A stretch of 64,000 nt of DNA from Sabellastarte sp. h YS-2021. Its lineage: Eukaryota; Annelida; Polychaeta; Sabellida; Sabellidae. Location of the stretch: assembly GCA_964017235.1 (NCBI GenBank), contig OZ024933.1, positions 64,834,255 to 64,898,254 of the forward strand, written 5' to 3'. Below are positions 39,275-54,200 of the stretch, piece by piece (the first letter of the stretch is position 1; every line of letters starts with the position of its first letter). The position numbers were made by a program, and so were the translations under genes. Below the pieces are notes generated by a model. The model had not been told where the DNA came from. It worked only from the letters and a program-made list of their open reading frames with translations, and searched no databases.

Positions 39275-42200
39275 GTAAAGTCCTCAGAGTTGTTACTGTA
39301 TATGTGTTGTATTGAATGTGGATAACCATTGAATGTATACATCGAACTATCAAATGTGGACATTCAATGGGCAAATCATTGAATGTATATGCCATTCAAT
39401 GGCTGAGCTGTGGAACATGTAGATTCAATGGCTAAAATCATTGAATATGTACATTCAATGACCCAAGACATAGAATATATAAATAATTCAATATGAAATG
39501 CTGATATTGATTGCAAAGACTTAATTTTAAATTAATAATTTGTAACCTACCCTAAATATTTTCTAGCATAATAAGTAAATTAACTGGATAAAAGTGGTAC
39601 ATTTCAAGAACTGACATAAAGAGGGATCAGTCTATAATTATATTAAAATTAATAAACATGTATGTAATGACATAAATTTCATAGCATTACTTATTATATC
39701 AGAGAAATTCTTAAATTATGCATCAAGTCTTTCGGAGCAAAGCCACTAGAGTAAGAAATCTAAAATTCGCCAGGAATCTAAAATTCGCCACCTCTAAAAC
39801 CTTAGTTAATTTTATGAAGAAAATGATGTTTTTGTCTAAAAATTGGTATTTTTCAGTTCAAAAAGCCTTAATTTACTATACAGTCAACAAATCTCACCAC
39901 AATTCATTTATTTTATTAGTATTTTCACATGTGGGGAATTTCAGATATGTGCCAAATTTTAGATTTCTTACTCTATACCAACAGTATTATAAGCCCTACT
40001 TTAATCCACAAATATTAAAATATTTGGCCTCTCAATGAAAGAGGGAAAGAAAAACAGGCCCGAGTTGCTATTTTATCCTCCTTAATTGTATGATTCTAAA
40101 ATGTGATAGCAATGAATTAAGTGTGAAATTTAGTGTGAATTTGGAATCAAATTAAATGTGAAATTTGAGGATTTAATTGTAATTAGTCACACAGTGGCAC
40201 TCCTATAATGTTAGATAGCTTCATTGGAAAAATATAATTTGAAAAACAGATAAAGATAAATAATTTTTCCGGAAAAACAACAACAGTTTTTTGCTATAAT
40301 ACATAACTGTGTAACTGACAGCAGATAATCAACTCATTGCAAAAAGTTTATTTTTAAGTTACAATATCAACAGATGTGATGTAGAAAATGACAATAATCG
40401 GTTGCTTTTTTCGCAGAATCAATTCCTTATTTCCATTTGTTTAATTCACATACACATTCAATGATTTTGGTTGTGGTTCCACAGTTAAACCATTGAATGT
40501 ACACATTCAATGGTTGCGTGATATTGAATATGTACATTCAATAACCAAGCCATTGAATCTACACATTCAGTAACTAACCCATTGAATCTATACATTCATT
40601 GGTTATCTACATCTGTCTTATTTTATTTTAACAACCAAGTGCTCTATCTCCAAACATATTATTGTGTGTTATGTATTGAATAATGCTCACTTGTTATTCA
40701 CCCATTCAGTCTCCTTCACCATTATGAAACAACTGCATTTTACGATTTTATGAGCCCCAAAAAAATAAATATAAATGGAACTGACCTTATTTATTTAGAT
40801 ATTACATAATTTGAACATTAAAAAAATAAATAAAAAAAAGAATTTGAAATCAAATCATGCTGTGATAAAATGTCTTCCATTGTAGTTTTAGTCATGTCCA
40901 ATGACCAGAAGCCATGGTTTGACCCTGAACTATGTCCCACAGGAATGGAGACAGCAAAACAGAGCCAGTTAGAAGAGGCAAATGAACAGGTAACCTGCAA
41001 TCAGATTCTGTCTCAATGTAATTCGTATCAGTTTATTTAACCCTTTCAACAGCCGTGTATATTACACAACTTGACATTGTTAATACCTCCACTGAGGAGG
41101 TTATGCAATTGGTGACATTTTTGTTTATTTGTTTGTCCATTTGCTTGCAAGCTAACTTGAAAAGTCATGGACAGATTTTAATGAATTTTTTAGGACAATG
41201 ACACAAAGAACAGGTAATAGCTTTTGGTTGTAATATGGATCACCATCTGGATCCAGGAATGTTTTAAAGGTTTTTTATCACTGCTCTCACAAGCAAGATT
41301 GGAGGTTTTGGGCCTAGGCATAGGTATGCCCTGTCTGAGTGCACTTGTTCAAATTGTTTTTCATTCCATGCATTCAAAATGATACCATATGTTGATGACA
41401 TTTGATATGGCCAGGCAGTGCCAGCTATTGTACATAGGCAAGTGTATCTGCTACTGTGACCTAGTGGGCAACATGCTTGTCTTGGATCACAGAGGACCTG
41501 GGATAGTTAGATACATAGTGGCTCAGATGACTACCGTATTTTTCCAAAATATGGCCCGGGCGTTAATTATTTTTAAATGGTTATCAGACCAGGCGTTAAA
41601 TTGAACCAGGCGTTCTTTTGAAGTATAAAAACAGTGTCATAAATTGTAAACAGTGTGCTTGGTACCCAGGCGTTAATTTGAACCAGGCGTTTATTTGAAC
41701 CTGGGCGTTATTTTGGAAATTTACGGTACTTAAAAGGCAATACCCTGTGAATGGGTTCTGTACCCAGTGGCAAGCTAAAGGAACCTCAGGGGCATTGATA
41801 AATGGTCATCCCTGAGATTTTCTTTCAGTTAGGGGAATGTTGTTACATTATTAATCTTCATGAGTAATATATTTTTGTATGTGTCTAATGAAATATTTAT
41901 ACTTTTATTATCTACCATAATAAAAGTACACAAGAATATAATGCAAATAATACACTTTAAGTCTCCTTTGAGAGACATCAATAACACTTTCAGTTCTGAT
42001 ATTGAAGTTCAGAAACCAAATACATGTCTCAGGTAAGCTTTGAAATGTTGATATATTTCTGGTTTTTTTCCCCATCATTTCAGGGTCTACACCACTGTGT
42101 ATGGGGCTGGGTTGATGAGAGTAACAATCCAACAGCATTTCTGTCCAGCCAATCAAATGAGGTTAAATGTGGTGGGGCACCTGGTGTCCGTCAGGAGGAA

Positions 42201-45200
42201 AAGGAATTGATGGAAAAAGCCAATGTGTGGTGTGTCATTGAATCAAAATATACTGGTAAGCCTGGCTGTGTTACAGCGTTGTTCCAATGACAAGTTGTCA
42301 TTTGCCAAAGGTTTTCTAGGGGTTCGGTTGTCTTCATTGTTGGCTACAGTCGGTTATGGCTTCCTGGCCTAACTTGGTGGGTCATCTTAATATCAAACTT
42401 GTTTGATATTTCACCAATCCACTCCGACTCTTCATCCCAGCCGTGGTTCCATCCACCTGGAAACCAGCTTGCCCTTGTCTCTCTGCATCTAATCACTTCC
42501 TGTCTTGTCCTATTCACTTCCTGTCTTATCTTATCATGAAACTGGCTCCTCCTTTCACTTAAGTTTTATCCTGCTAATTTGCAGGCCAGTTTCAGTATGA
42601 TTTGAGTATGCTGTCGCAATCAAATATTTTGAGAATGACAACAAAAAAACCCAGAAAAAACAGTGAAAATAATCAGAATCCTGAGGTTAAAAGGTTCACA
42701 GGTATGCTGTAAATATTAAGAAACCTGAAAAAGTGGTTATTTTTGTTGAATAATATTCAAATTCTCAGCCTTTTGCAATTGCAATTTCTGGGGAAAAAGA
42801 GGGATCAAGTGATGACCAATCAAAAAACCAATAAAATTAGGTCAAGGACAGTCAACATGGCATTTGTATCCCATCACATGAACCGAACTACAGCATGTTT
42901 TACCCTTACGTCCCGACTTGGGTATTTCCCTGAGGCTAGGATTTATTTGTGTGTGTGTGGAAAACAGGAGGACAGTTCATTTGTGGATACTTATTTGTAA
43001 AAATGTGTGTTATAGTGAATAATTTTGCAAGGGAATTTTACATAACATGAAATTAGAGGATCGCTCGCAAAAAAAAAGATAATGTTTTTGCATAGCAAAA
43101 ACAAAGCGTCCCGAAAAGGATATAAAGGTGAGTGCTAAAGTATTAAGAAAATGTTCCGTTTTTAGCCTTATACTGTTGTGGCAACCAAAGTCAGCGCAGT
43201 CTACTTTATCTAGCACGGTTTTCAAGATATAAGCATTTTTGTGTTTTGCAATTTTTGCAAAAAATTCAAAAATTCAAAATGGCCGCTATATTTGGCGAGA
43301 CAAAAATATTTTGAAAATTGGCATGGGTACTCTGCAGAGATATCCAGTAGGTCAAAAATTTTGTTGAATTCGCTCCATCTAGCACAGTTTTCGAGATATA
43401 AGCATTTTTGTGTTTTGCAAAAACTTCGAAAATTCAAAATGGCCACCATTTTTGGGAGACAAAAATTTTTGAAAACAAGACCACTGCCGCGGTGTGTATC
43501 TCCCGCTGAGCATTAAAGGAGAAGAAATAGCTTTTCCAAGATATTCACAATTTTTCATTTTCATGTGTGAAAGCTCTTCCAAATGTAGGTGAATGAGTTA
43601 TTTGAGAAAAATTGGCTATCTGCAATACTTTTAAGAGATAATTCGCATTTACTCCCAAAAGTAGATGAATGAGTTATTTGATAATAAAAATTGGGTATCC
43701 GCAATACTTTTACAGATAATTAGCATTTACTCGGTCTGAAACTTCACCGAGTGAAAGCTCTCCCAAAAGTATGTGAATGAGTTATTTGAGAAAAATTGGC
43801 TATCTGCAATACTTTTAGAGATAATTAGCATTTACTCATTTTGAGTAGGTGAGTAATTAGCTATGGGTCTGAAACTTTACCATGTGAAAGCTCTTCCAAA
43901 AGTAGGTGAATGAGTTATTTGAGAAAAATTGGCCATGTGCAATACTTTTAAGAGATAATTAGCATTTACTCATTTTGAGTAGGTGAGTAATTATCTACGG
44001 GTCTGAAACTTCACCATGTGAAAGCTCTCCCAAAAGTAGATGAATGAGTTATTTGAGAGAAATTGGGTATCTGCAATACTTTTAGAGATAAGTCACATTT
44101 ACTCATTTTGAGGTGAGTAATTAGCTATGGGTCTGAAACTTCACCATGTGAAAGCTCTTCCAAAAGTAGGTGAATGAATTATTTGAGAAAAATTGGCTAT
44201 CTGCAATAGTTTTAAGAGATAATTCGCCATCTAGCACAGTTTTCGAGATATTAGCATTTTTGTGTTTTGCAATTTTTGCGTAAAATTCGAAAATTCAAAA
44301 TGGCCACCATTTTTGGTGAGTCAACTTTTTTTTGAAAATTGGCATGGCTACTCTGCAGAGATACACTGTGGGTCAAAAATTTTGTCGAAATCACTCTATC
44401 TAGCACGGTTTTTGAGTTATAAGCATTTTTGTGTTTTCCTTATTTGGAAAATTCATAATGATTAATTAATCATTAATTATTCAGCCATTTCTTAACCAAT
44501 CAATGCCAAAATCTAATGATTTCCAGATTTTAATAGAATAAATGTATTTGCCAAGTTTCAGGTGAATTGATAAAATCCCTTTGAAGTTATCATCCGGACA
44601 AGCTTCCCCATCGAAAAAAGACATTTTTGGTCATGTGACCTCTCTGATTGGTTGAAATGTCACTGCAGCATATTCAAAAAAATTCCCCAAGGCTACTGCA
44701 TAAACCTGCCAAATTTGAAAAGAATCCGCCCAACGGTTACAGAGTTATAAGGAAAACAAAATGCGGAGCCGGCAGAGCCGCAGGAGCCGGCGGAGCCTAA
44801 AGGTCTCCCATACACAAACAATAATAATAGTGACTATAGACTACATATAGTTTAACATATTTTTGAAATGCACACTAATAAATGCAATAGAGACAGTTTA
44901 AAATCAGGGTCCCCTTCACCAGTGGAAATGAAAAAACCTAATATGGCCTTAGGTAAAAATACCAATAGTAGTGAAGTTATTGACATCACTGCACTTCATT
45001 TGGGTGCACTTGGGGAGCAAGGTGTGTTATATGATGTTTTATTGAGGGTGTGTAATGGAATTAATTCAGTTGACAGGAATACAAAGGGTATAAAGAGAAG
45101 TGTGGACAGACTTTACAACAAAATGGATGATATAAATAAACACTTGGAAGTAATTCTACTGGAAAAAAAACAAAGATGAAGTAGGTAGGCAGGTTGGTGA

Positions 45201-48200
45201 GCTAAAAAAGTAAACAGGTGACTTTTGAGAAAGAAATTATCATAATCAAAACTGTGGTAAAGAATTTGGCTGATCATGACAATTCAAGGAAAGAAGCCTT
45301 TGACCCGGAATTTACTGTCATTGCAAATAATATCACTAAAACAGTGAATGAGGATACAGATATAATAGTCAATCAACTAATTGAAGAAGGAACCAGAACA
45401 CCAAATGTACAAGTTGTGAGGACCAAAAGACTGGTAAGCAGAAATCACTTCCCTGGTTTGGTAAAGATAGAATTGGCTTCAGTCACAGATAAAGTAACTG
45501 TTCTTAGGAACAATAGGAATTTAGCAGAAAATCATGAATTCAGACATGTCTTTCTAAGATTTTCAAAACCCAATGCTGCTCAGCCAGTGAATTTCGTCAC
45601 CCAGTGAATTTCGTCACCTGCCATTTAAACCCTCAAAGACCATCAATATTTTTGTTTAAAAACATGTAACCATTGCTTGTAATATTAATATATTATTCAG
45701 CGATGAAATGAAGTATAAAAATGTTTTAATATTGTCATAAAATGCTGATGAAGAAATTCACTGGCTGTGCAATAGTGATAGGATTCCCGAATTTAACTTC
45801 AGAAAATTGTTACAACTGCCCAATGGTAAAGATCGCTGAATTGGGGGAAATGGCCGCATCATAAACAAGGGTCAACAACCTGCCATATACAATTCACACC
45901 CGATGATGTACAATGAACTGCTGAGGACACAGGGTCTGAGTTCTAATGTAACAAGATTAGCTACTCCAATTTCCATATTCTCTGGTGACCTTCAAGAAGA
46001 AACATCATCAAATAATACCCATAGACAGGTGACCCCTACTTCTGGTGATGTGGTGTAGGCCACCCAGCCTTATGGGGGTGTTCGACTGAAACCGATCCAG
46101 TAACTGAATCTGCGACTCTAGGGTTGGTAGCAAAGGTCATGGAATCGGGGATGAAAACCACAAAAAAGAGCGTGAAAATGCTTAGTCAGTTATATCTTCC
46201 AAACAGGACATAGACCATACCGGCTTGTCTGGATCCAGATCCGGACCTGACTTGGGGTCGGGGCATTTTCTTCACAACAAGACAGGAAACTACCGCGACA
46301 AGCTGTAAGCCCCTAACAGACAAGCCATAGCGAACCCCAACAAGCTGTATTGCCAAACAGACATGACTGGACCATTTTCCAAACTCAGCCCAACTGGACT
46401 GATTAAATCCTGGAGTCGGGATCCAGAGTCAGGATTGAACAAAAATCACATAAACCCCCTCTGGCTTGCAAAAAACATCATTTGTCACTGCAATGATGCC
46501 AGCTACGCATCACAGAGACTTCCTACATCAGCTTAGGGTATTTTTGGTTTTTATTGAGTTTAATATTTTGATTTGCATCTTGATGGAGAGACAGAAAAGG
46601 ACACATTTGAACCCAGCACCATCATCTGCCCTACAGCCACCAGCACAGCCTCAGCCCCAGCCAGCCCTCAGGAGAAGAAGAAAGCGATCCAACCTCTGGG
46701 TCATGCCCTGGATCCACAAAAGACAAGAAAATGGATGCTACATTAACCTCCTGGCTGACCTAATACACACAGACATCCCAGGATGCCAGAATTTTGTCAG
46801 GATGCCCCCTGCCTTTTTTAACCTCATTGAGGAACGCATACACCACCGCATCAAGAAGTCAGTCACCAATTTTAGGAAGCCACTGGAAGTTGGACTGAAA
46901 CTGGCCATAATACTGAGACACCTGGCCACAGGACAGACCTACACCTCCTTGCAGTATCACTGGTTGGTTGGCCGCACCACCATCTGCAAATTCATCCCCA
47001 GGTCTGCCGAGCCATCCTTGCTGAATTCCAGGATGAATATTTGTGCTGCCCTGGTAGCCATGAGGAGTGGAAAAGGCTGGAGGAGAGGTTCAGAACCAGA
47101 TGAAGTGTCCCCCATGCTGTAGGTGCCATAGACGGGAAGCATATCGCCATGAAGAAGCCACAGAAATCAGGCAGTGACTATTACAACTACAAGGGCTTCT
47201 TTTCCCTGGTTCTCCTGGCCCTGATGGACACAGAGTACCGATTTCTGTGAATAGACTGTGGGTCAAGTGGTTCTTGCTCAGATGCACAGATTTTCCACAG
47301 AGGTGATTTAGCTAGAAGATTGAGGATGGTAGCTTGGGGCTTCTGGCACCTGAACCCCTGGGGGAGGGAGGGCCAGACTTGTATTACCTCTTGCTCGGTG
47401 ATGACGCCTTTGCCTTGATGCCATGTATGGTCAAAGCCTAAGGCAGAAGGCAACTGAAAAGGGAAGAAAGGATAACCAGCTACAGGATCTCCAGGGGCAG
47501 AAGGGTGGTTGAAAATGCCTTTGGCATTTTAGTGAGCCACTTCAGGCTGCTTCTGGGTACCATGGAGCAAAGGCCAAGGGTTGTCAGAGACATTGTGTTT
47601 ACTTGTGTGGTGTTGCACAACATGCCGAGGACACACCAGGGCAGGGCAGACAGGGCACCAACCCCAAGAAATGATGTAGCAGCCCAACAGAATGAACAGG
47701 TGGTGTATATGTGCCAAATCAGAACTACGGGAATCCTTCGATGGAGGCCAAACAGCAACAAGAACTACTGAAAGACTACATCAATCATGTGGGGGCATTG
47801 GCTGGGCAGGAGGATAGGATCTGAGATGTGTCAACCAACAACCCTGGGGCAGAAGCTTTCATCTATCAGTATTATCAGTACAGGAGGACAGGATCTGAGA
47901 TGTGTCAACCGACAACCCTGGGGCAGAAGCTGGCATCTATCAGGACTACTATCAGTCCTTTTCAGGACTAACCAATTACTAGTATTTCAAGAACTTTTAT
48001 TTGAGCTGATGCTACTAAACTTTCAACAAATTTCCAAAGAAAATCCAATTTGGATTTGGTGGTTGGAGGAGAGGCAGCTTGTGCTCATGTGTGAGCTGGG
48101 GAAATGGCTGCAGTATGTCCATCTGCTGGTAGCTCAGCACTGAGGGTATGTTTCCGAAGAAGCTTGAAAGTCCTGATATGTTGTGTTGGCTTTCTTTGCC

Positions 48201-51200
48201 TGTAGCTGTGGCAACTGGTGGAGGTGTAAAATGCTTTGTCGATGTCAATGTGAATGTAACTGGTCTTGAGGGTCCAGCCTGTGGGTTGTCAATGACTACG
48301 AAGGAAGTTGGCTGTCCTCTGGATTGCTGCTGCTGTCCTTTGGTTGCCACCTGGCTTTGCTGAACGGGTTGGATGACCTGGCTTGAAGGCATCTGTGTCT
48401 CTGGAATGGTTAAGATGTATTCCCAATCCCTTGCAGCTGGCTGCTAAGGCTGTTGAAAGGTCTGTGGCACAACTGTTGAAGTTGCACTTGAGCTTTGTGA
48501 AAGTGTCTGTTGCTGTGACTGCTGGATCTGATGACAACGGTCCTCTGCCTTGCTTTGATTGTTGCTAAGGAGCTGATGTCTGAAAGTCTTTCTCCTCTAA
48601 TCTCTCCACCTCCGATGCCCGGTAGTTGCAGAAGCCTGTGCATGTTGTTGTCTCCTGATTTTGCCCGAGGATTGATGACAGTATGTTTCTCATCTGTGTG
48701 AAGTGGTCCATGACCTGCTGGTTGACTGAAGAGCATCCTGAAGCTGTGCTGGGGCTCGTAAATTGTTGAGGCTGTAAAGTGGTGTCTGTTTTTTTTTGAC
48801 CGCTTGCTATTCTCCATACTGTTTGTGTCAGTTGAAGCTCTGGAGATGTCATGTGCTGTAGTACCTGAAGCACTGGCTCCTCAGGCCTGTGATTTGAAGG
48901 CTAACAACTTGCTGAGCCCTTTGCAACTGATTTGTGACCTCAGGAATCCAAACTTGTCCTGTATCCAATCCTGATGTTACATCGTCTCTTTTGGGGCCTA
49001 TCCAGAGTTCGATTGTGTCAGCTTCCCATAACGTGTCCTTTGCGAGTCAAACCAGGTCTTGCCCACCTTGACAGACAGCTTGCGACTGTTTGCGAACAAG
49101 CTCAAATTCAGGAACACTGTTGGGGGAACTTCTATCTTCCTCACTCTTTTGCCTTTCTTAGGACCTATTGTCAAATAATATGCAGCAGCGATTTTGTAAA
49201 AAAACAAAATCCTAAAATATAAAGTCAGCCAACTTCAACTCAAAATTGCCATAGATAATTGTAAAAAAAACTCTATTCTTGAAGCGCTGTCAGATATAAT
49301 CTGTTAGATGCCAGATTGCAAATGATGCACTGCGCAAACCAACTTGCCTTATATACAGAGAGATTGCATCAGCAGACAAGCCGTGGGTCATAAAAATGAA
49401 GCCAGCTTGTCCTGCACAGTTCCCAGCTTGTTGGTTATGTAACCGTCTTGTTGGTTTGGTGTTTGCGGCTTGTCTGTATGTGTTCCCGGCTTTTCCTGCT
49501 GAGATGTTACTGACTGAAGACTGGGAGACTTCCTATCTTGACGGGAAGTGTCCAAGTCAGGTCGGTTATGTTTACACTAGCCCAGCTTTTTTTTTATTTA
49601 TAAATTTTTATTGACATATACAAAGAACAAGGACAGACTACCGAAAAAAACCATGAAAGACAATAATGACAATAATAATAATAATGACTTGGGTTTTGTT
49701 TTCATAATAGAGCTAATGCTATTTAATTATAAGGTTAATTAATTAATAAATAGCAGAGACAGCTTCAACCAACTTTTGCTAAATGCATTATAATTAAATT
49801 GTAGTTTGGCAACATATTCTTGTTCAAGGTAGATTTGCTTCAATTTTTTAAAGGAGTGGATGTTTTAATTCCGGCTAGCTCAGGATGCTTCAAATATATA
49901 GCGTTTGGCTGTTAAGTAAATAACATTTAAATTAGTTTTTGAACTATTGTAATTTAGCATGCCAAAAATTATGCTGGAGGGCCAGCTTGCTTGGTGTGGT
50001 CGGTTAGTGTTCATGGACTGTCTGGAGGTGGAGTCCTGGTACTAAAGCAGGACAGGATGGCAAGCTTTTCAAGACAAGATGGGAAGTGTAACCAACAAGC
50101 TATAGAGATCCACGACAGTACGGTTTCCAGGTGGGCAGAGCCACAGTCCGGATGAAGAGTCGTGGAGGGTCGGTGAAATATCGAACATGTTTGATATTTT
50201 GCTGATCCACCACAACAAGCCGGGAAACTACAACCAATCCTAACGGATTATGTAAATATTGCTCCCGACCCTCGAAAAATACCTAATAGTAATTACCGTC
50301 AGGTCTGCTCCAGTGGAACATCCCCACAAAAAGGACTTACTCAGTATTTGAATTCTTAATGTGAATTGATGAACAAGCAGAAACAATGATTTACGACACA
50401 AAATAGTTCAAGCATTAAATAAGGACATTTTATGTATTTATGAGACACATTTACCAAAGAGTGAATCTTTAAATGTCAGTAATTACAAATGGTTTGGGTT
50501 TAATCGTGTGAGTCAACATATTAGGTCTCCATTTACATGTGATGGTGTAGGCTGGTTGTGAGAAATATTTTATTCTCAAAATATTTGGTCACTATTGTTG
50601 ACAAAACTGTTGATGGTATATTAGGTGTTTAATTTCAGTGTAAGGAGGCAGATTATAGTTTTGTTGTCTACTCATGCTATTTACCACCAGATAAATCACC
50701 ATGGGTAGAGACTGAAATTTTCTTTGAACATTTAATATCTCAGTTGTATGTAAATAGTTCAGAAAATGCTATATAGATATATCTGTGGTGACTTTAATTC
50801 ATGTATTGGTAGGACCTAGACTGCACACAGTATAGAGAATACCAAAAGATACTTCTAAAAATAATTATTGTGAAACATCCATAGAGCTTTTAAAATATAC
50901 TGAATGTTGTATTCTAAATGGTTGTTTTAAAATTTACAAAAATAACTGTACCTCAACAAATTGAGGAAATGCTGTGGTTGATTACATTATTGTGCCAACA
51001 TGACTGCTTCAATAACTGTGAAAGTTTTGAAGTTTTTGAAGATATTATATGTAAATATAATCTACAGTCAGTTATCACTTTAAATAGTAAGCCACCAGGT
51101 CATTCAGTTGTGTGTGTTGTGTTGTGTGTATTTTTTCAGGGCACACACAATTTGTTTCACGCTCTGATAAAAGTTTTTCATTAGAAAATAAAGTACATGT

Positions 51201-54200
51201 ATATTACTTTTCACACATTCCAGATGGTTTTATGGCAAATTATACCTGGGGACAAAGTATGGAAAAGGTAATTAATAAACTTGAAAATATCCAAGATGAA
51301 CAGCTAGAGGTAAACAAAGCATATGATGAGTTTTGTAAATGTACTCAAAATGAAATGGATAAATATTTGAATGATAAATCACAATGTAATACTTCATGAA
51401 AAAAAGTTTAAATGTCATAAACCCTTCTGGGATCAGGAATTGACCCAGTTATAGAAGAATATGTGTCAAAAAGAAAAGAAATTTAGAAGTTTTGTTGGTT
51501 CACAGCAAACAAAAATGAGATAAGAAATGAGTTTTGTGTCATCTGGACAGTTGTTTGAAAAGTGACTAAGGTATTACGAATGTCAATTTGACAATAGATT
51601 TACTAAAAATTTAGAAATTTAATTACAAGAAACCCAAAAGTGTTTTGGAAAACAATAAAAAAGGTTTAGGCCAAGGAAATCAAAAATACAGTAGACAGTT
51701 TATGATGAACGGGAGAGGGAATGTAATGATAATGACCATGTACTCAACAAATGGAAAAATTAATTTGAATTGTTGTACACTAAAGTAAATGATATATCTG
51801 AAAATAACAATGAATACACTGAAATGTTAAACCACAAGCAAGCTCTAGAATCAGAATCAGATACAAATGACTTTTTAACCCCAGCCCATAAAGGCTGGAG
51901 TTATTATATAAGTCGTCACCTGAGCCATTTGGGCGGTGGCAGCGGCAGTGGCAGTGGGCATAAAGCTTGTCTGTGTTCCACAGCCTAAACCCATGCACGG
52001 ATTTTCACCAAATTTTCTGGGTATGTTTACCTCAGGAGGATCTAGAGCTGGTTCGGTTTTGGCAGATCAGGAAACAACAACTGTTGCCATGGCAACACTT
52101 GTAAGATTTTTGGGTCTTAAAGTTTGTGTTTGTTCCACAGCCTAAACCATGCACAGATTTTCACCAGATTTGTAGGGTATGTTTACCCCAAGAGGATCTA
52201 GAGCGGATTAGGTTTTTGGATTTTCGGGTCTTAAAGATTGTGGGTGTTCCACAACCTAAACCCATCCATGGAATTTTACCAACTTTTCAGGGTATGTTTA
52301 CCCCAAGAGGATCTAGAGCTGCTTAGGTTTGGGGGTATCTGGTAACAACTGTTGCTATGGCAACACTTTTAAGGTTTTTGGGTTTTAACATTTGTGGGTG
52401 TTTCACAGCCTAAACCAATGTATGGATTTTCACCAAATTTTCTGGATATGTTTACCCCAAGATGATCTAGAGCTGATTAGTTTTTAGGGGTATCTAGCAG
52501 CAACTTAAAATTTGCCATGGCAACACTTTTAAGGTTTTTGGGTTTTAAAATTTGTGGGTGTTCCACAGCCTAAACCAATGCATGGATTTTCATCAAATTT
52601 TCAGGATATGTTAACCAAAACAGGATCTACAGCCAAGTAGGTTTTGGAGGGTATTTGACAACACATGTTGCCATGGCAACGCTTTAAGTACTTTTCAGTC
52701 AAAAAACTTCTTTATTGAAAAAGGGGCACTATTAAGCCATGTTACTACAGTTGCATTTTATCTCCCACCAGCCAAGGCCGGGGTTGGGCAATTATGAAAC
52801 GCCTTCCATGCATGTATGCAGGCGTGTGTTTGTGTGCATGCATGTGTGTGTTTGTCGCATTTTACAATCAAGCTTTATATCTCATTCAGTTATGAAGATA
52901 TCTTCACCAAATTTGCCAAGAATGTTTATGGCTGTGAAAAACATGTCTGGAAAAATTATGGTACTCATTTTAAAAAACACATGGCGACCATACCCTATTG
53001 TTGGAAAATCATTGATAAGTTCTAAATTTAAAATATTGCAGCTAGCTGTGTCAGATTTGCGCAAAATCTGAATGACTAAGAAAGCTTGCCTGATAGTAAT
53101 TTTGGCCTTGTTTTGAAAATAAAATGGCTGCCATATACATCTTTTATGTCAAATGGGGGTGGGGGCATATCAAAAACTCCTAATATCTCCCTTATCATTG
53201 GTCCTAGGGGTTTGGAATGAGAAAACAACTTCTAGGAAATTGTGGTCTGCAAGTCTTTTGCAAGAGTCAAATTTGACCTTTGACCCCTGCTTTAAGGTCA
53301 TGTTGGGTCATCATGCTAAACGGGCCTTATATTTCTCTTATAATTGATTCTAGGGCTTCAAAATATGAAAACAACTTGTAAGAAATAATGGCCTGTGAAT
53401 CTTATATCTGACAACATTTTGTGGATTCTGTATACTTCTTACAACTGAAGTTGTTCCTAAAATTTTTCCAAATCTCAATGTTGTTGCCCATTTAGTTGTA
53501 CCTAGGGTTCTTGCCTGCTGAGGCTGGCTATTTTTGAATAATGTAATAACCTTTGATGAAGTAGCATCTGTTGTAAAAATGGCTAAAAAGAATGATGCAT
53601 GTGGGTATTACCAAATTCATAATGACATTTTGGACAACATGGATTATAAGTTAACTCAAACGACACTATTAAATGCATGTTTAGTATACAGCAAAATACC
53701 AGAATGCTGGCTTAAAGCCATTATATCACCTGTTCCTAAGAGTTCTGTGAAGGATCCATTTATTCCAGTTTCATACAGATGTGTTTCATTCCTTTTGCAT
53801 GTAGGAAAACTATACTCACAGATATTAAACAAACATATTATAAGCTACTGTGAAAATGTAGAAAAGTTCTGTGAGGAACAAAATGGATTTTAAAAGTCAA
53901 GATCCTGTGAGGATCATATATTCCCATTGACGTCTATAATTAGGAATCGTTTGCATGTTAAAAGCAACTTTGTGGCATTTATAGACAGAAGGCTTTCGAC
54001 TGGGTTAATAGAGTCCTCTTATGGTATAAATTGTTAATTCATAATATATCAGGGAAGATTTATTGGGCGATACAATCCTTGTATAAAGCAACCTTATCCT
54101 GTATTAGATTAAATAAGTATATAACTTATATACAAATTGGTTTAAAGTAGATTCTGGGACAAGGTGATAAAAGCTCCAACACTTTTTGAAATATTTATCA

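Larger units (their letters stand above)
46215..50255. mobile_element. PIF/Harbinger-type DNA transposon, decayed
   Basis: It contains a DDE transposase remnant on plus and a companion ORF remnant on minus, the two-gene layout of PIF/Harbinger elements. Both ends are rich in ACAAGCC / GGCTTGT words: CCGGCTTGTCTGGATCC near 46221 faces ACAAGCCGGGAAACTAC near 50215. It interrupts LINE-A between ORF1 and the endonuclease, and has itself taken in a LINE 3' end at 49588-49990. A tandem GACAGGATCTGAGATGTGTC duplication lies at about 47815 and 47890. Exact ends and target duplication are not fixed. Confidence 0.75.

Noticed and set aside
39718..40038. 106-codon frame in gene 2 intron 1
   Set aside because: It lies in the centre of a foldback element, is AT-rich and resembles nothing known. 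There is no support beyond its length.
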